From Dryomyza anilis (Eukaryota; Arthropoda; Insecta; Diptera; Dryomyzidae), in contig OX638133.1 in assembly GCA_951804985.1 (NCBI GenBank), forward strand, positions 53,994,122-54,058,121: a DNA stretch of 64,000 bases, read 5' to 3'. The translations under genes were made by a program, and so were the position numbers. Position 1 is the first letter of the stretch. The number at the start of each line of letters is the position of its first letter. Under the pieces are notes generated by a model. The model did no database searches, was not told the origin of the DNA, and was given only the letters and a program-made list of their open reading frames with translations. Shown in pieces: positions 43,098 to 54,590 of the stretch.

Positions 43098-45085
43098 CAA
43101 TAATCGTTTCAACGTTTTCTCAACACGTCAACTAATCTTTCTAATTTACCATTTTCTGCTAAAACAGATTTAATTTTTAAATTCTGGAAATTTAATAACT
43201 CTTCTATTATTTCTACGTCCTCTAATTTAGATAAATGCAGAATTCTAGATATATTAGCTTTACTAATGCTGTACTATCTTTATTTAGTATTGTTGGTAGA
43301 AATTGCGACCATAATTTTTCAACAAATCTGTCCAATTCGCTAGATTGCTTGTGAATATACACTCTCAAAAATATATTGTTGCTTTTTAACAATATGAGAT
43401 TGTCATTTCATTATACAGTGATTAGGTGACACCTCTATCTTCTGGCATTCAAAAACATGTCAAAGTTAAATTGTTGTTTACTTTAAAAATTTTAAAAGTC
43501 AAACGAAATGTAAGTTATAATTTAAAAATGTTATTAATAATTGATGTTATTAATTATTGCAAGTTTATTAATTTTATTTAGATGCGGAAGTCACTATCTA
43601 CAAAGCTCCTCAAGACAGATGTCTTCTGAACCAATGGATTGGCGCTGAACAAAAATAATCAAGAGGGAGATGAGAAAGCTGGATGTCAGCAAGCAGCCCT
43701 TCCTGTAGGAGGTCTACTGTGTTTAAGCTCTTGACTAAACATGTGGAAACATCTTGCAGAAGATGGACTCTATACACTTCGAATTCTTGAAATTTAATTT
43801 ATTGCTAATTAAAAATTTAAAAAACATTCATGTGACTTTTTATATTTTATTCATTGACATTCTCGACTGTTATCAAAACAATCGAATGACGTTTTAAAAT
43901 AACAATCTAATTGTCAAACCGACAATAATTTGACAATCTGATCATGAGATCTATTTTGAACATCAAGATTGTTACAATATTGTCGGAAATGACAATATAT
44001 TTCTGAGAGTGTACGCATTTAATTCATTAGCATCTGCCATTAAATATTTCCAATCAAGTAAAAACGTTATATAACATTCTTTGAAAATTTCAAAGAAACA
44101 AAAATGTTACCCAAACAACAACGAAATCAATTTTCATTTTTTTTTTCAAACCTTTTTTTATAACTTTGGAAAAATAAAAATAATTATTTTTCCAAATAAT
44201 ATTCCCTGAATTATCGGTAGAAAAAAAATTATGTGTATATTGGGTTACTCAAGATTGTAAAAAAAAAATGTTAACATAAAATGATTTTTTAATATACATT
44301 TTTTGTTATTTTTAAAATCATAGCAGCAATCAGTGCTGTGATTACACGCTTTAAAATTTAATCAAATCATTTAGTTTTTTATTTGTTATACGCTGTAGCG
44401 TCCGTAGTTTGGAATCTCAGTGTTATTTTAATTATTACATTGTCCTTTTTCTTTTCAGACTATTTGTAAAATTTCGATTTTTTAATAAAAATATGATTAA
44501 ATTAAAATTTATGTAATCGCTGTTACTATGTAATTATTTTCATAGTACAGAAGACGTTTAAGGAAATGTCAAGTGTAAATTCATTATTTAGAAAATTATT
44601 ATTAAAATTTTGAATATTTCTAAATGTTTTTTTTTTAATGCATTTTATTTTTCATTTAATTTGATATAAAAATTAATTCTCTTTATCAACAGCCATCCAT
44701 GCTGCGAAAAACTGATACGTTTTGAAAATAAATATTTATTTGATTGTTATTTATTTGAGTGTTATCTTTTTATATTTAATGAAAATTAAAATTTGCATTC
44801 TAATAGTATGAATTATTTTATTATACACTAGAGGGTCCGGAGTTCGGATTCGCAGTGTGTATTTTCTTTTATATATTTGATTTTTATATTTTTTATATTA
44901 TTTAGAATGTTTAAACATTTTTTATTCATAACTTTAACAAACTCTCCCTATCTTTATAAAAAAACAAAATATAATTAAATCTAGTTTTCAAAGCTCCCTT
45001 TTTTAAAAATAAAAAAACAAATAATTAAAATTTTAATCACTTACCATTTTGGTTACTTTTCCTTCTCGTCCTCCTTCCTTCGCCC
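43098..45085 (-). mobile_element. Gypsy A leader region, interrupted by a MITE
   Basis: Sequence matching the C2 leader at 55.0-56.58 kb is recognisable (TCTAGATATATTAKCTTT, AATTTTTCAACAAATCTGTC, ACCCAAACAACAACGAAATC, CTTCTCGT-CTCCTTCCTTCG). There is no coding content. The MITE at 43360-44011 is a clean insertion relative to C2. The leader joins the LTR at about 45085 without the primer-binding site that C2 has at 56617-56626, so a deletion removed the PBS and LTR end. Confidence 0.65.
43360..44011. mobile_element. CACTCTCA-ended MITE with TA duplication and sequenced empty site
   Basis: TIR CACTCTCAAAAATATATTGT (43360-43379) pairs with ACAATATATTTCTGAGAGTG (43992-44011). TA flanks both sides (43358-43359, 44012-44013). 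The sister element C2 at about 55253-55268 has the unoccupied site GAATATACGTATTTAA, which proves the borders. The interior is non-coding, with several ATTGTC/GACAAT words, and contains a GC-richer block (43600-43770). Confidence 0.88.
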
Positions 45086-45776
45086 ATGATGTCCTACCAG
45101 AGAATGTCCAACCTTGAAGTTCAATTTTACTATCACGAAATAATTAATAGAAGTATTTTCTTCTAAGACATACTTTTATTTAATTAAAGTTTTACTTATA
45201 AAAGAACACGTCTGCACTCTAAGGCAGTTAAAATCATATTGCTTAAAATCTAAACTTAACTTCTACTTATCACCTCGGTATCGTGCGATTCACGAACCCC
45301 TTGCTTATACTTAATTCTTAACACACAACTCATAAATGCAAGCAAGTATATTTTAAATCTACGTACTACCAAAAACCTCCTGAACCCCACATCGGATATT
45401 ACTTATATTGTGAAATCATTAACTGCGAAAATTACAATGTGCTAAATTCTTAATTGGTTCCCATGCTGGCGTTAATCTTGACTTTAATTACAACCAATGC
45501 TTTTGTTGTTGCTTATAAACAAACGGCACACTTGCTAGCGTGTGTCTCGGATCAAATTGCAACCAATGCATTTTTCGCTGCTTTTAAGCAGACTTAATTT
45601 TATCTCCTGAAAGTATGCACTCATTAACATTATGCACTTGTTCCAGTTACGTCGTTGACGTTATGTTAAGTTAACATGCATCTGTTATTGTGCTTTTAGA
45701 TTTGAACTATATGTGCATACTGGTTATATGCAGACTTTCTTAAATACATAAAAAAAAACGTTTCTGATTCACAACA
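45086..45776 (-). mobile_element. Gypsy LTR (between elements B and A)
   Basis: On the minus strand it starts TGTTGTGAATC at 45776, preceded by a purine-rich AAGGGTAGAAGAA polypurine tract (45777-45789). It contains AAAGTTTTACTTATAAAAG, CACGTCTGCACTC and CACGAACCCCTTGCTTATAC (plus-strand reading), matched almost base for base at 50.45-50.76 kb. Its 3' end is lost in the deletion near 45085. Being preceded by a PPT and followed by gag, it can be read as the 3' LTR of B and the 5' LTR of A. Confidence 0.78.
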
Positions 45777-45789
45777 TTCTTCTACCCTT

Positions 45790-46096
45790 ATTTTAAGAAA
45801 AAATTATTATTAAAAAGAATAATAGTTTTTTCTTTTAAATCATTAATATTCCTATACTTCTTAAATTAAATTTAAATATTTAAATGTCAATTATTTCAAC
45901 TTTTTCAATACAAAATAATTGTTTGTCTTCGTTCTCACATAATTATACTTAATGGTCGCAATATAAATTTTTGTTGAAAATATATTTTTTTATAATATTT
46001 TTTTAATTATACTTTTGAAACTTTTTATGTTTTTTCAAAATTTTCTTTACTTATTAACAAAATTGTATTTTCTACTAATTTTAAAACATATGAAAA
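45790..46096. other. AT-rich spacer upstream of the LTR
   Basis: No gene. On the minus strand this is where the 3' end of element B would lie. Confidence 0.35.
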
Positions 46097-47333
46097 AAAA
46101 CTGCTGCAGGTGCTGTTCTGCTGGTTCTGTTACTTTCTGCTTACGTGCTTATGTCAGCTGCGATTTATTTGTTGCTGTCACTACCCCTTTCGACAAACAT
46201 TGTAATCACCATTTACTTTAATCTTTCGTCTTGATTTTCTGAGTTTTTTTTTCTGAGTTTTTTTTTGTTAAATGTTATATCCTTTTAAGTTGCTTTGTTT
46301 TTTAGCCAAATTGAATCGTATTTTGTTAAGAGCAGATACTAAAATTGGTAATTTTTTAATTTTATATTTCTGAATATTAATACGGATTTCTCTTCTTTAA
46401 ATGTTTTGAGAAATTTTCTTTTCTTTTTAAGAAATTATGTTCTTTTGTTGAAGAAATTTCAGCATAATATATGAAACTTTGTTGATTTAGTATAATTGTG
46501 GTAACTTTGTTGATTTGTAAAATTTATTTTTTCAAAAAAGTTCGCATTGACAGCTAAATAAGTGTATATGGACTAGCTCCTTCAACTTATTTACATAATG
46601 TTAGCGTGTTCTTTAAGCGATAAAATTGTCATATTTTATTTAGTATATATAAGATGTAAAATTATTATGGTGAAATAATTGCAACTTTATTTGCTGATTT
46701 GTCAAACTTCGTGCTGCCAGGGGCAGTCTGTTTTCGCTGTTGCACGGAGTTGCCCCGCGAAATAAATACCATAGCACTTGCGCGATATGCTTCTCTATTT
46801 TCTCATTCCACGTCTGCGCGGGCTGCAGTTTTTTAGTTTAGTTTCGCGTGTCTGCGTAAAACAAAATTGCTCGTCAGTGTATAAAGAAATGGGCATGTGC
46901 GGGCGCACGCACACGGGCATTTCCGATCTCTGAAAGAAAGTCAAACTAAAACAACAACACACAACAGTACAATTGAAAGATGACAATTACTGAAGATGGC
47001 AATTCCGCTAGAAAAACTATCTAGAAGAAGAAAATTTCTCAAAACATTTAAAGAAGAGAAATCCGTATTAATATTCAGAAATATAAAATTAAAAAATTAC
47101 CAATTTTAGTATCTGCTCTTAACAAAATACGATTCAATTTGGCTAAAAAAACAACGCAACTTAAAAGGACATAACATTAAAAAAAAAAAGCTCAGAAAAT
47201 CAAGACGAAAGATTAAAGTAAATGGTGATAACAATGTTTGTCGAAAGGGGTAGTGACAGCAACAAATAAAACGCATCCGACATAAGCACGTAAGCAGAAA
47301 GTAACAGAACCCGCAGAACAGTACCTGCAGCAG
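46097..47333. mobile_element. Foldback element with ~300-350 bp arms, carrying an X-family segment in its loop
   Basis: Arm 46097-46450 is the reverse complement of 47030-47333. Outer ends read ACTGCTGCAGGTGCTGTTC and the complement of GAACAGTACCTGCAGCAGT. Paired blocks include GTTACTTTCTGCTTACGTGC, CTACCCCTTTCGACAAACAT, TCGTATTTTGTTAAGAGCAG and AATACGGATTTCTCTTCTTT. In the loop, 46700-46950 matches element X (GTCTGTTTTCGCTGTTGCAC, AATACCATAGCACTTGCG, GGGCATGTGCGGGCGCACGC). It abuts gypsy B RT at 47334 and interrupts it. Confidence 0.75.
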
Positions 47334-47773
47334 TTTTTTTCTTTATCTCTTTCATCTACTAAAACTTGATGATAACCACTTGCTAAATCTAAAGTTGAAA
47401 AATATCTACTATGCCCTAGCTGATCTAATATCTCGTCTATACGAGGAATCGGAAATACTTGTTTTATTGTTACTTCATTTAGTTTACGAAAATCTATTAC
47501 TAGTCTCCATTTCTTGTTACCGTCCTTATCGCTCTTTTTTGGTACTAACAATAATGGTGAATTCCAAGGTGAGGTGCTTGGAGATATAATGCCATCATCT
47601 AACATTTTTACTACTTGTCTATTAATTTCTTCCCTATGTGTATGTGGAAGTTTATATTGTTTCTGATTAATTGGTGGTTGGTTCCACTGTGTGGTTATTT
47701 CATGTTTAAGCGCTGGCGTATATGTTAATTCATCGCCATCTAAGTGAAAAACGTCATGATAAGAAATACACAA
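47334..47773 (-). pseudogene. Gypsy B reverse transcriptase, truncated by the foldback element
   Basis: The open frame from 47773 has YHDVFHLDGDELTYTPALKH, PPINQKQYKLPHTHREEINR, SPWNSPLLLVPKK, KKWRLVIDFRKLNEVTIKQ and FSTLDLASGYHQVLVDERD. It is then cut at the foldback border before the YLDD active site. The residues that follow in the same frame to 47213 are foldback DNA. RT homology with element A is high, but B lacks the frameshift A has near 40085. Confidence 0.85.
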
Positions 47774-47776
47774 ATT

Positions 47777-48611
47777 TTATAAAGATGTAATTTCGTCTTT
47801 ATTCAAAGTTTGTTCAATTTTAATTTCCCTTAATAATCTGTTAATTCTATTTGTTATATTTACTGAATTTACGCTATTTATTGTAGAATTTTTGGTATGC
47901 GATTCTTTATACTGATTAAAATTCGAAAATTTTGGTTTAAATTTGTTGTCTATTAGAATTTCTTTTTCTGTAGCATTTAATATTGAAACATAAACTCTAT
48001 TTTTGCTAACATTTGATAGGCTTTCTCCTAAATATGCATCTGGAGAAATTTCTTGTTTATGTATTAATACGATTGGAATTTTTGTTTTTAAAGGTAATGA
48101 TACTATTTTCGCCGTTCTCGCTTGAATTTTAATGTGTTGAATGTAAAAAATGTTTTGTATTTCTGTCTGTGTTTTCATTGGTAGTTTTATAATATGATTT
48201 TTATCTTCATCAAAGAACGTTATTGTTTTGTCTATCGCATTTATTATAGATCGATTCCATAAATTGTCACGTCCGATTATTCCGTCTGCTGGTACTCCTT
48301 GTTCAAGTGACAAAACGTGTAGCATTAAACTTAAGCACCCTACGCTCCCGTGTTGGACCTTGGTGGTTCCTAATGTCCTAACACACCAACCAAAAGCTCC
48401 ATTCAAATCCTTTTGAATATTTTTTGTTAAATCCTGGAAAATTTGTCATCGCACTTTCTTTTACTAAACTGGCATCGGCTCCTGAGTCTACTAATAAAAT
48501 AAGTCTTCCATTTTTAGCTGCCTCGCAAGGTACTACTATGAAAACATCGCTTATATTAGATAAATTCGAACAATCTCCACTCCAATTGTATATAATGCAA
48601 TTTTTTTGCAT
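47777..48611 (-). pseudogene. Gypsy B protease and pre-RT region
   Basis: LILLVDSGADASLVKES (48515-48460) carries an aspartic-protease active site of DSGA type; the frame shifts near 48380. The second frame has GVPADGIIGRDNLWNRSIIN (the ILG/IIG flap-end motif) and NRVYVSILNATEKEILI, then stops four bases before the RT frame (47773). Confidence 0.75.
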
Positions 48612-48847
48612 TTAGTTCATATTTTAATTTATTGTTTACCTCCTCCAGTTCTTGATAGTTTAATGGAGTAGTAAATTTGACCACAGTCTCTTTCGACGTC
48701 TGTTCCACAATTCCTAACTCCTTTGGCCCTACATTACTTTTTATTTGGGGTCCTCAGTTTATTGGCCTAGACTGAGCTCCTCTTAGTTTCTCTGATTTTG
48801 ATTACTATTTGTGACTGATTCAAATTTTGTTTTCGCATAACACTTAT

Positions 48848-49737
48848 CTATTTAATATTACTCGTATTATTTTCTATGTTTTTACTATCATTATTACCTA
48901 ACTGTGTTTTACAATCTTTCATATTAATATTGAAACATTTCCAATTAGCTTCATGGCCATAAATTCCACATTCGTAGCAGAAAGGCTCATTTTTCCTACT
49001 AATATAATCGTCCCTAGTATGTCCTAATTTCATACAGAATGAACATGCCGCAATATTCCTTTCATAGGTTAATTTATCATTATTTTCTGAATTTTGTCTT
49101 TGCTTAATTATTTCTGAATTAGTTTCTGCCTCAACATTATATTCGTACTCATTTAACTTTGGTTTTAGCTGCATAATAGCGTCAACATTTAATGCTTCTT
49201 CCAATAATGCATCTAATGTGTCTGACTTACAACTTAACAATACAACTTTTATTGTTGAATCCTTCACCCCTACTTTAAAAGAGATCAATATTGACTTCTG
49301 TAATTCCAATCTGAATAAGTCATCATTACATATCTTTTTACGGTATTTTTTACTTGCAATTTCTAATGCCATGGATTGCAACTCGTCTAATCGTCTTCCA
49401 AAGGCTCTCAAACTCTCTTTGCTATTTTGATAATTTTTTTAATCTTTTCTAGTACTGAATCTAAAGAAATGTCATTTAAGTATGTATTTTTTAGCAACTC
49501 GTATAATTCTTCAATTTTTGGAAAATGTTTTGTCCTCACCAATTTATATGCATCTCAATGCAAATGTAACCTAACGCATTTAATAAATTCCTCATAATCT
49601 GATTCTTCAATTTTAAGCTTTGCTGTTTCACAGCCTTCAATAAATTTATATAATTCAGTTTCTAGTAATGGAGATTCTGCCCCAGAAAAGTAAGGAACAA
49701 CGTAATGTACGCGTTTAAATACATTTTCTGTGCCCAT
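48848..49737 (-). pseudogene. Gypsy B gag
   Basis: The frame 49737-49555 (VHYVVPYFSGAESPLLETEL) covers the capsid start, and 49411-48848 the capsid end plus nucleocapsid. Knuckles are CSFCMKLGHTRDDY (last Cys replaced by Tyr) and CYECGIYGHEANWKC (CX2CX4HX5C, one residue longer than usual). Stops near 49555 and 49440 break the gene. Order and spacing match gag of element A. Confidence 0.8.
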
Positions 49738-50343
49738 TTTGCAAGACGATTATTTATCTGATAATTATTGAATTATTGAGAATAGATTAAGCTTAGTAGT
49801 TGATATAATTTTTCTATTAAATATATAGCTACTTTATTTAGCTCATTTTTATTTGGATTTTTTTTTTAAATATTTAATTTATTTTCAAAAAACATCTCAT
49901 CATTTTATAACTGAATACTTTTTTTTTTTGTAATTTAATTTTATTTCAATTTTTTTTTAATTCTTTAATTTTGTTATTTAATTAATTTCACAACGCTTTA
50001 AAAATATTACTCTATCAAAATTCTTAAATTATTCAACATTTTAATTTCACAGTTTTATTTAAAGTTAATTTAATTTCACAATTTTATGAAATTTTAAAAT
50101 TTTCTGTTTTTCAAATGTCTATTTTCATGATTTCAAAATTATCAAATGTTTCTTTTGTTTTATATCACAAATTCAAACAAACATTATTTATTTTTCTTTG
50201 CACAATTTTTTTTTCACTCTTTTTCACAATACTCACGACTCCTAAAAAAAAATATTTTCCCTCGTCCAATATATTTATTTCATATACTTCTAATCACCAT
50301 CCAGTCCTTCCTGTCCCTTGGGATTTGATGTTTGGTTCGAAAA
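49738..50343 (-). mobile_element. Gypsy B leader (AT-rich, non-coding)
   Basis: Very AT-rich with CTTTTTTT and TTTAATTT runs, between gag and the primer-binding site. No gene; small plus-strand ORFs are compositional. Confidence 0.55.
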
Positions 50344-50355
50344 CCGGCTGCGCCA
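50344..50355 (-). promoter_or_regulatory. Gypsy B primer-binding site
   Basis: On the minus strand TGGCGCAGCCGG follows the LTR end (...CACAACA) after two bases. TGGCGCAG begins the PBS of fly gypsy elements thought to use a serine tRNA; the tRNA identity is recalled, not checked. The same PBS occurs at 56617-56626. Confidence 0.7.
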
Positions 50356-50357
50356 AA

Positions 50358-50765
50358 TGTTGTGATTAAAATGTCGGTTGCTTTGGCGTGAGGCCAAATG
50401 TCGCAACGTTCCATTTATAATTACCCATGATGTCCTACCAGAGACATCATGGGTAATACAAGTCTTTTCTTCTAAGACATACTTTTATTTAATGAAAGTT
50501 TTACTTATAAAAGAAACACGTCTGCACTCGAAGGCAGTTAAAATCATAATGCTTAAAATATAAACTTAACCTCTACTCATCACCTCGGTATAGTGCGACT
50601 CACGAACCCCTTGCTTATACTTAGTTCTTAAAACACAACTCATAAATGCAAGCAAGCATATTCTTAAATCTACGTACTACTAAAAATCTCCTGAACCCCA
50701 CATCGGATATTACTAATGTTGTGAAATCATTAACTGCGAAAATTACAATGTGCTAAATTCTTAAT
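50358..50765 (-). mobile_element. Gypsy B 5' LTR, truncated
   Basis: The terminal CA (minus strand) is at 50358. The sequence from about 50460 to 50765 matches the LTR at 45.15-45.45 kb. The start side is cut at 50765, where a BEL gag scrap begins. The piece 50426-50461 forms a perfect 14-bp hairpin around CTACCAGA. Confidence 0.8.
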
Positions 50766-51130
50766 TTTTTGGCAGAAAAAGATGACGGCTATTAACGTCA
50801 AAAGCTTTTACTTTCAAGCACTTTGCAATCTGAGAGGTTTTCTGGATCGCAGTAGCCACAAAGTTTGGTACTTTCAACCAATGAGCTGATGAACAAAGGC
50901 CACTCTTCAGGTTTACCGGTAAATGTTGGCAAATCTGTGGATAGCGCTTTGCGTGCAAAATTTGGCTTTTCGAAAGTTCTACGTCCTCATGAATGCTCTT
51001 TTTTGGAATCGCTCACTAGTTTACGTATTGATTGTAGTCAACAACTGCTTCATATGAGTGTTCTTGTTTGGACATTGAACAGGATTGTGTAGTCTTGAAA
51101 CCATTCCTTTGTGCGAGCGTTGCATTCAGA
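50766..51130 (-). pseudogene. BEL/Pao gag scrap
   Basis: Minus-strand translation gives LPTFTGKPEEWPLFISSLVE and TKLCGYCDPENL at about 50945-50825, the typical start of BEL/Pao gag. It ends in a stop at 50799-50801. The listed 65-codon frame on the same strand is a shifted reading. It is flanked by the truncated gypsy LTR on the left and (TA)n on the right. Confidence 0.75.
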
Positions 51131-51226
51131 ACTGCAAACGTTATTACTATCTTCATCAAATAATGCTAATATCTCGAATATTTTTTAGATAAAAAGTCTC
51201 TCCTGCTTGATGCGATGCAATTCTAA

Positions 51227-51228
<2 letters not shown>

Positions 51229-51292
<64 letters not shown>
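51229..51292. repeat. (TA)n microsatellite
   Basis: About 30 TA dinucleotides. YIYIYI peptides on the minus strand are artefacts. Confidence 0.95.
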
Positions 51293-51299
<7 letters not shown>

Positions 51300-51454
51300 T
51301 GTATATATGTGTAGGCTTGAATGTTGAATTTCCCAACTAACGCGGATCTGGCACTGACATGTAATTCCATTCAGGAGTTTTACTTGCAATATCCACTTCA
51401 TTAATAGCTAAAATAGAATCAGTTGCTGTCTGTGTTAAAATAAATAAGAATTCG

Positions 51455-51748
51455 ATTTACATAATATGTTCCTACATTCCTCCTGGTTCAGATTACTTAT
51501 TATACGTAAAACATTTGGATCCAATTCGTTTAATAACATTATTACTTAAATCTGGAGACTCTTTCTTCATCTTTGGAGATTTTAATCTACCATCTGTTTC
51601 CTGGAATTCATCAATTGACTCCTCATCTTTGATTCCTACATCTCCGCTACATTGGAACATTCAATTTTTGGATACTATGGCTGAACTTTGTTTATTCCAA
51701 ATAAATAATGTAATGAATTCTAGTAAAAGAATATTAGATTTAATATAT
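51455..51748 (+). pseudogene. LINE endonuclease fragment (jockey/CR1-like)
   Basis: The frame reads YIPPGSDYLLYVK, FFIFGDFNLPSVSW and FLDTMAELCLFQINN, then RILDLIYC. GDFNLP and the FLD...L.Q.N pattern are those of an EEP endonuclease in jockey- or CR1-type LINEs. The SDH end of the domain is missing because LTR element M inserted at 51749. No other part of this LINE was found. Confidence 0.75.
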
Positions 51749-52277
51749 TGTTACGAAAAGATGTAATTTGCATAGTGCGTCTCAACAATAATTAATGAGA
51801 CGCAAGACAATTCAGCGCACTAAGCATTTGTTAGAAAGAGACGGAAGATCATTCAGCGCAATGAGGCAGTGTGCGAGAAAGAGATGAAATATCAGCGCAT
51901 TAAAACACATGAGTGCGAATGAGATGCCAATAACATGCGTCATTCACGAAACGAGTAGAAGGTTCTCGAAACAAGTCGAAGCTTATCGAAACGTGTCGAA
52001 CTGATGCATGCAGAATATAAAGGAACCGCATCTGAGGTACAGCACTTCAGTAGTGATTGGAAAGTGGTCGAGTGCATATTGTGTGTGATAAATGTCAAGT
52101 TAAATAGTGGACATGCAGCAGTTGTTAGAATTTGTTATTAGTAAAGTTGTTTATTAAAGTGAATTAATAAAGTTAATTGTTATAATTTAAACCAAACAGA
52201 AGAGTGTTTTTATTTTGAACACAATCCAGAGATACGAACTTGTAGAACATTTTTCCGTCGACTGAATTTTCGTAACA
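51749..52277 (+). mobile_element. M element 5' LTR
   Basis: 529 bp, TGTTACGAAAAG...TTTTCGTAACA, with TG/CA termini inside a short inverted repeat. It includes a TATAAAGG promoter-like word at 52017-52024 and AATAAA at 52164. The PBS follows at once. Confidence 0.9.
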
Positions 52278-52278
52278 T

Positions 52279-52296
52279 TGGTGTCAGAAGTGGGAT
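52279..52296 (+). promoter_or_regulatory. M element primer-binding site
   Basis: TGGTGTCAGAAGTGGGAT one base after the LTR end. This is the form seen in several fly gypsy-group elements and is thought to pair with a leucine tRNA (recalled, not checked). Confidence 0.75.
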
Positions 52297-52307
52297 TGTG
52301 ATACAAA

Positions 52308-53660
52308 ATGGTTAAATTCGAACAACTTAAAGTCGACCAGCTAAAGAAGGGGCTGGTGATTCATAATCTTCCAACTGTAGATACGAAAGTAGAGCTACAA
52401 AAGCGTCTAATTGAAAAATTAGAGAACCAAGGCATTGACCTCGCAGAGCACGAGTTTGAAGTGGAAGCTGCAACAGCGTCATCGAAAAGTGTGGACACGG
52501 AGCAAAAAGTACTGTAACAAAGTTTTGATATGAGCCAGTTGCTCGGAGCAATACAACAACAGCTTCTAGAAAATTCAAAACAGCTCAAAGAAAATTCGAC
52601 CAGAATGGAACAGAAACTTCAAGAAAATTCAAATCAACTTAAAACTGAACTACAAGAAAATTCCAGCAAAATGGAACAGAAACTTCTAGAAAATTCAAAA
52701 CAGCTCCAAGAAAATTCGACAAGAATGGAACAGAAACTTCTAGAGAATTCAAACCAACATCAAGTAAAAATAGAACAACAGATGCAGGAACATTCTAAGC
52801 AACTTCTGGAAGTTTCTAATACACTCCATGGCAAAGTAAACGAACTTGAGGCACATGTAAATGACATTGTAGTGGACATTGATGACAAATTTGAAAAGTT
52901 GGAAAATGGTTTCGACAAAAAGCTACATAAAATACAAGAAGATGTCAGTTTCCTACAGATAAGTGGACCCTCAATGCATGTTGTTAGTGGTTGGAAGCTG
53001 AAATAGCCGATTTACGATGGAACCACAGCGTTCAACAAATTCAAGCTTCAATTTGAGACCACGGCTGTAAGTAATCGATGGAACAATGAAGACATGGTAG
53101 CAGCGCTTATTGTCGCACTAAAAGGAGGATAAGCCGAAGTTTTGCTGACAGTTCCAAAAAGTGACATAAACAGTTATTCAGCGGTCATGGGTGCATTGCA
53201 ACGAAAATATAGCAGTGACCACATGACACCGAATACAGCTGAAGTTCCGAAGGCAAAATAATGGCGAATCATTGCAGGAATATGCTGCGGATGTTGAGAG
53301 ACTTGCACATTTGGTGTATTCAGATTCAGCGTGTGATTTCTTGGAAATGTGCTAGATAAATGCGTTCGTTTATGGCATACGGCATCCTGGGACAAAACGG
53401 GCAGCAATGCCGAAGGTGACATTTATGGAAACGATCACCACAGCGCTTATGAAGGAAATAGCGACTACCTTGTGCAGATCAATGACGGAGACACGTGTAC
53501 TTGATGAGTAGGGAGGAGCGTCCAAAGCCAGCGTTAAATCCGGACATTATGCTGCCAACGCCCAATCGAAAGGTTAATGCTACAACTGTGAAAAATATGG
53601 GCATATGGCACGCGACTGTCGTCAAAAACGTGAATGTGTAATTGTGCAACCAATTACACA
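52308..53660 (+). pseudogene. M element gag: SAP-like start, coiled-coil repeats, capsid, zinc knuckle
   Basis: ATG at 52308 follows the PBS. Residues 1-45 look like a SAP motif (LKVDQLKKGLVIHNL, VELQKRLIEKLE); a stop occurs at 52515. The next frame (52530-53006) is a Glu/Gln-rich coiled coil with tandem units of QKLLENSKQLQENSTRME. After a stop at 53004 the capsid reads FKLQFETTAVSNRWNNEDM and AALIVALKGG, with stops near 53131 and 53260. A CCHC knuckle CYNCEKYGHMARDC lies at 53578-53619. The gene is broken, but domain order is intact. Confidence 0.85.
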
Positions 53661-53728
53661 TTCCAAAATAACGCCAGGGAACATCATGGCAATTCTGGTA
53701 CGAGTGTGTAAAATAGAATCCAGAATAC

Positions 53729-54590
53729 TTGATGGAAGAAGATAAGACGAACATAATTCACATTCGTTCGTTAAATGTCATGGCAGATGATCAATGGACT
53801 CTAGAGCAAATACGAAATGACCAAAAGAAGGACCCCGACATCGCAAAAATAAGGACGTTCAAGGAACAACAAAAAAAGCCATTATGGAAAGAGTTAGCAT
53901 ACAACAGTCCAATAAGCAGGGCTTACTGGTCGCAGTGGCAAAGCCTGAAGCTACAAAATGGTTGTTTGTACCGTGTGTGGGAAACTGAAAATGGTAGATC
54001 TGCACAAAATTTGATTGTTGTTCCCAAGTCAAAAATAAAAGCCATAGTACTGAAATGCCAAAGTAGATCCAATGGATTTCACTTGAGCATTAATAAAACG
54101 ATTGAAGAAATCAGGAAACATTTCTATTGGGTCGGATATCAGAAGTCAGTCGCCTATTGGATTCAGAGATGTAAGCAATGTGTATCCGAAAAAAGAAAAC
54201 CCGTCAGAAGTTGCGGTAAGATAAATCAATACAACGAAGGAGCACATTGCGAACGTACTGCAATGGATGGGCAAAATCCGATTCCAAAAAGTGTTTTGCG
54301 TAAGAAGAAAAGTGAAGACCGCGACGAGTTGCATCAGTCCTTAAGGCAGAGGATACAAATTCTAACTAGTAAGATAAAGTCCAGATACGACTTGAGAGCA
54401 AACTCTGAGGGATTTAAGGAAAGAGATCTGGTTATGCTTTGTAGCCCGCCACGAGTGAATTTGATAAATCCAAAACTATTAAAAGGATAAATGACATTGT
54501 GTATCGGATTCAGAATACAACAGGCGTCAGACGAAAAATGAAAGTAGTACATTTAGAAAGGTTGGTGCCGTATATAGAGAGAGAGGATTA
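53729..54590 (+). pseudogene. M element integrase, catalytic core deleted
   Basis: An unusually long open frame (253 codons) fuses the linker before integrase (WTLEQIRNDQKKDPDIAKI), the zinc-binding region (INKTIEEIRKHFYWVGYQKS ending in CKQC) and the start of the core (ERTAMDGQNPIP, where the first catalytic Asp lies). It then jumps to the C-terminal part (ELHQSLRQRIQ, YDLRANSEGFKERDLVML). Roughly the whole DDE core is missing without loss of frame. After the stop at 54488 the tail continues in another frame (YRIQNTTGVRRKMKVVHLER) to about 54590. Confidence 0.85.
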
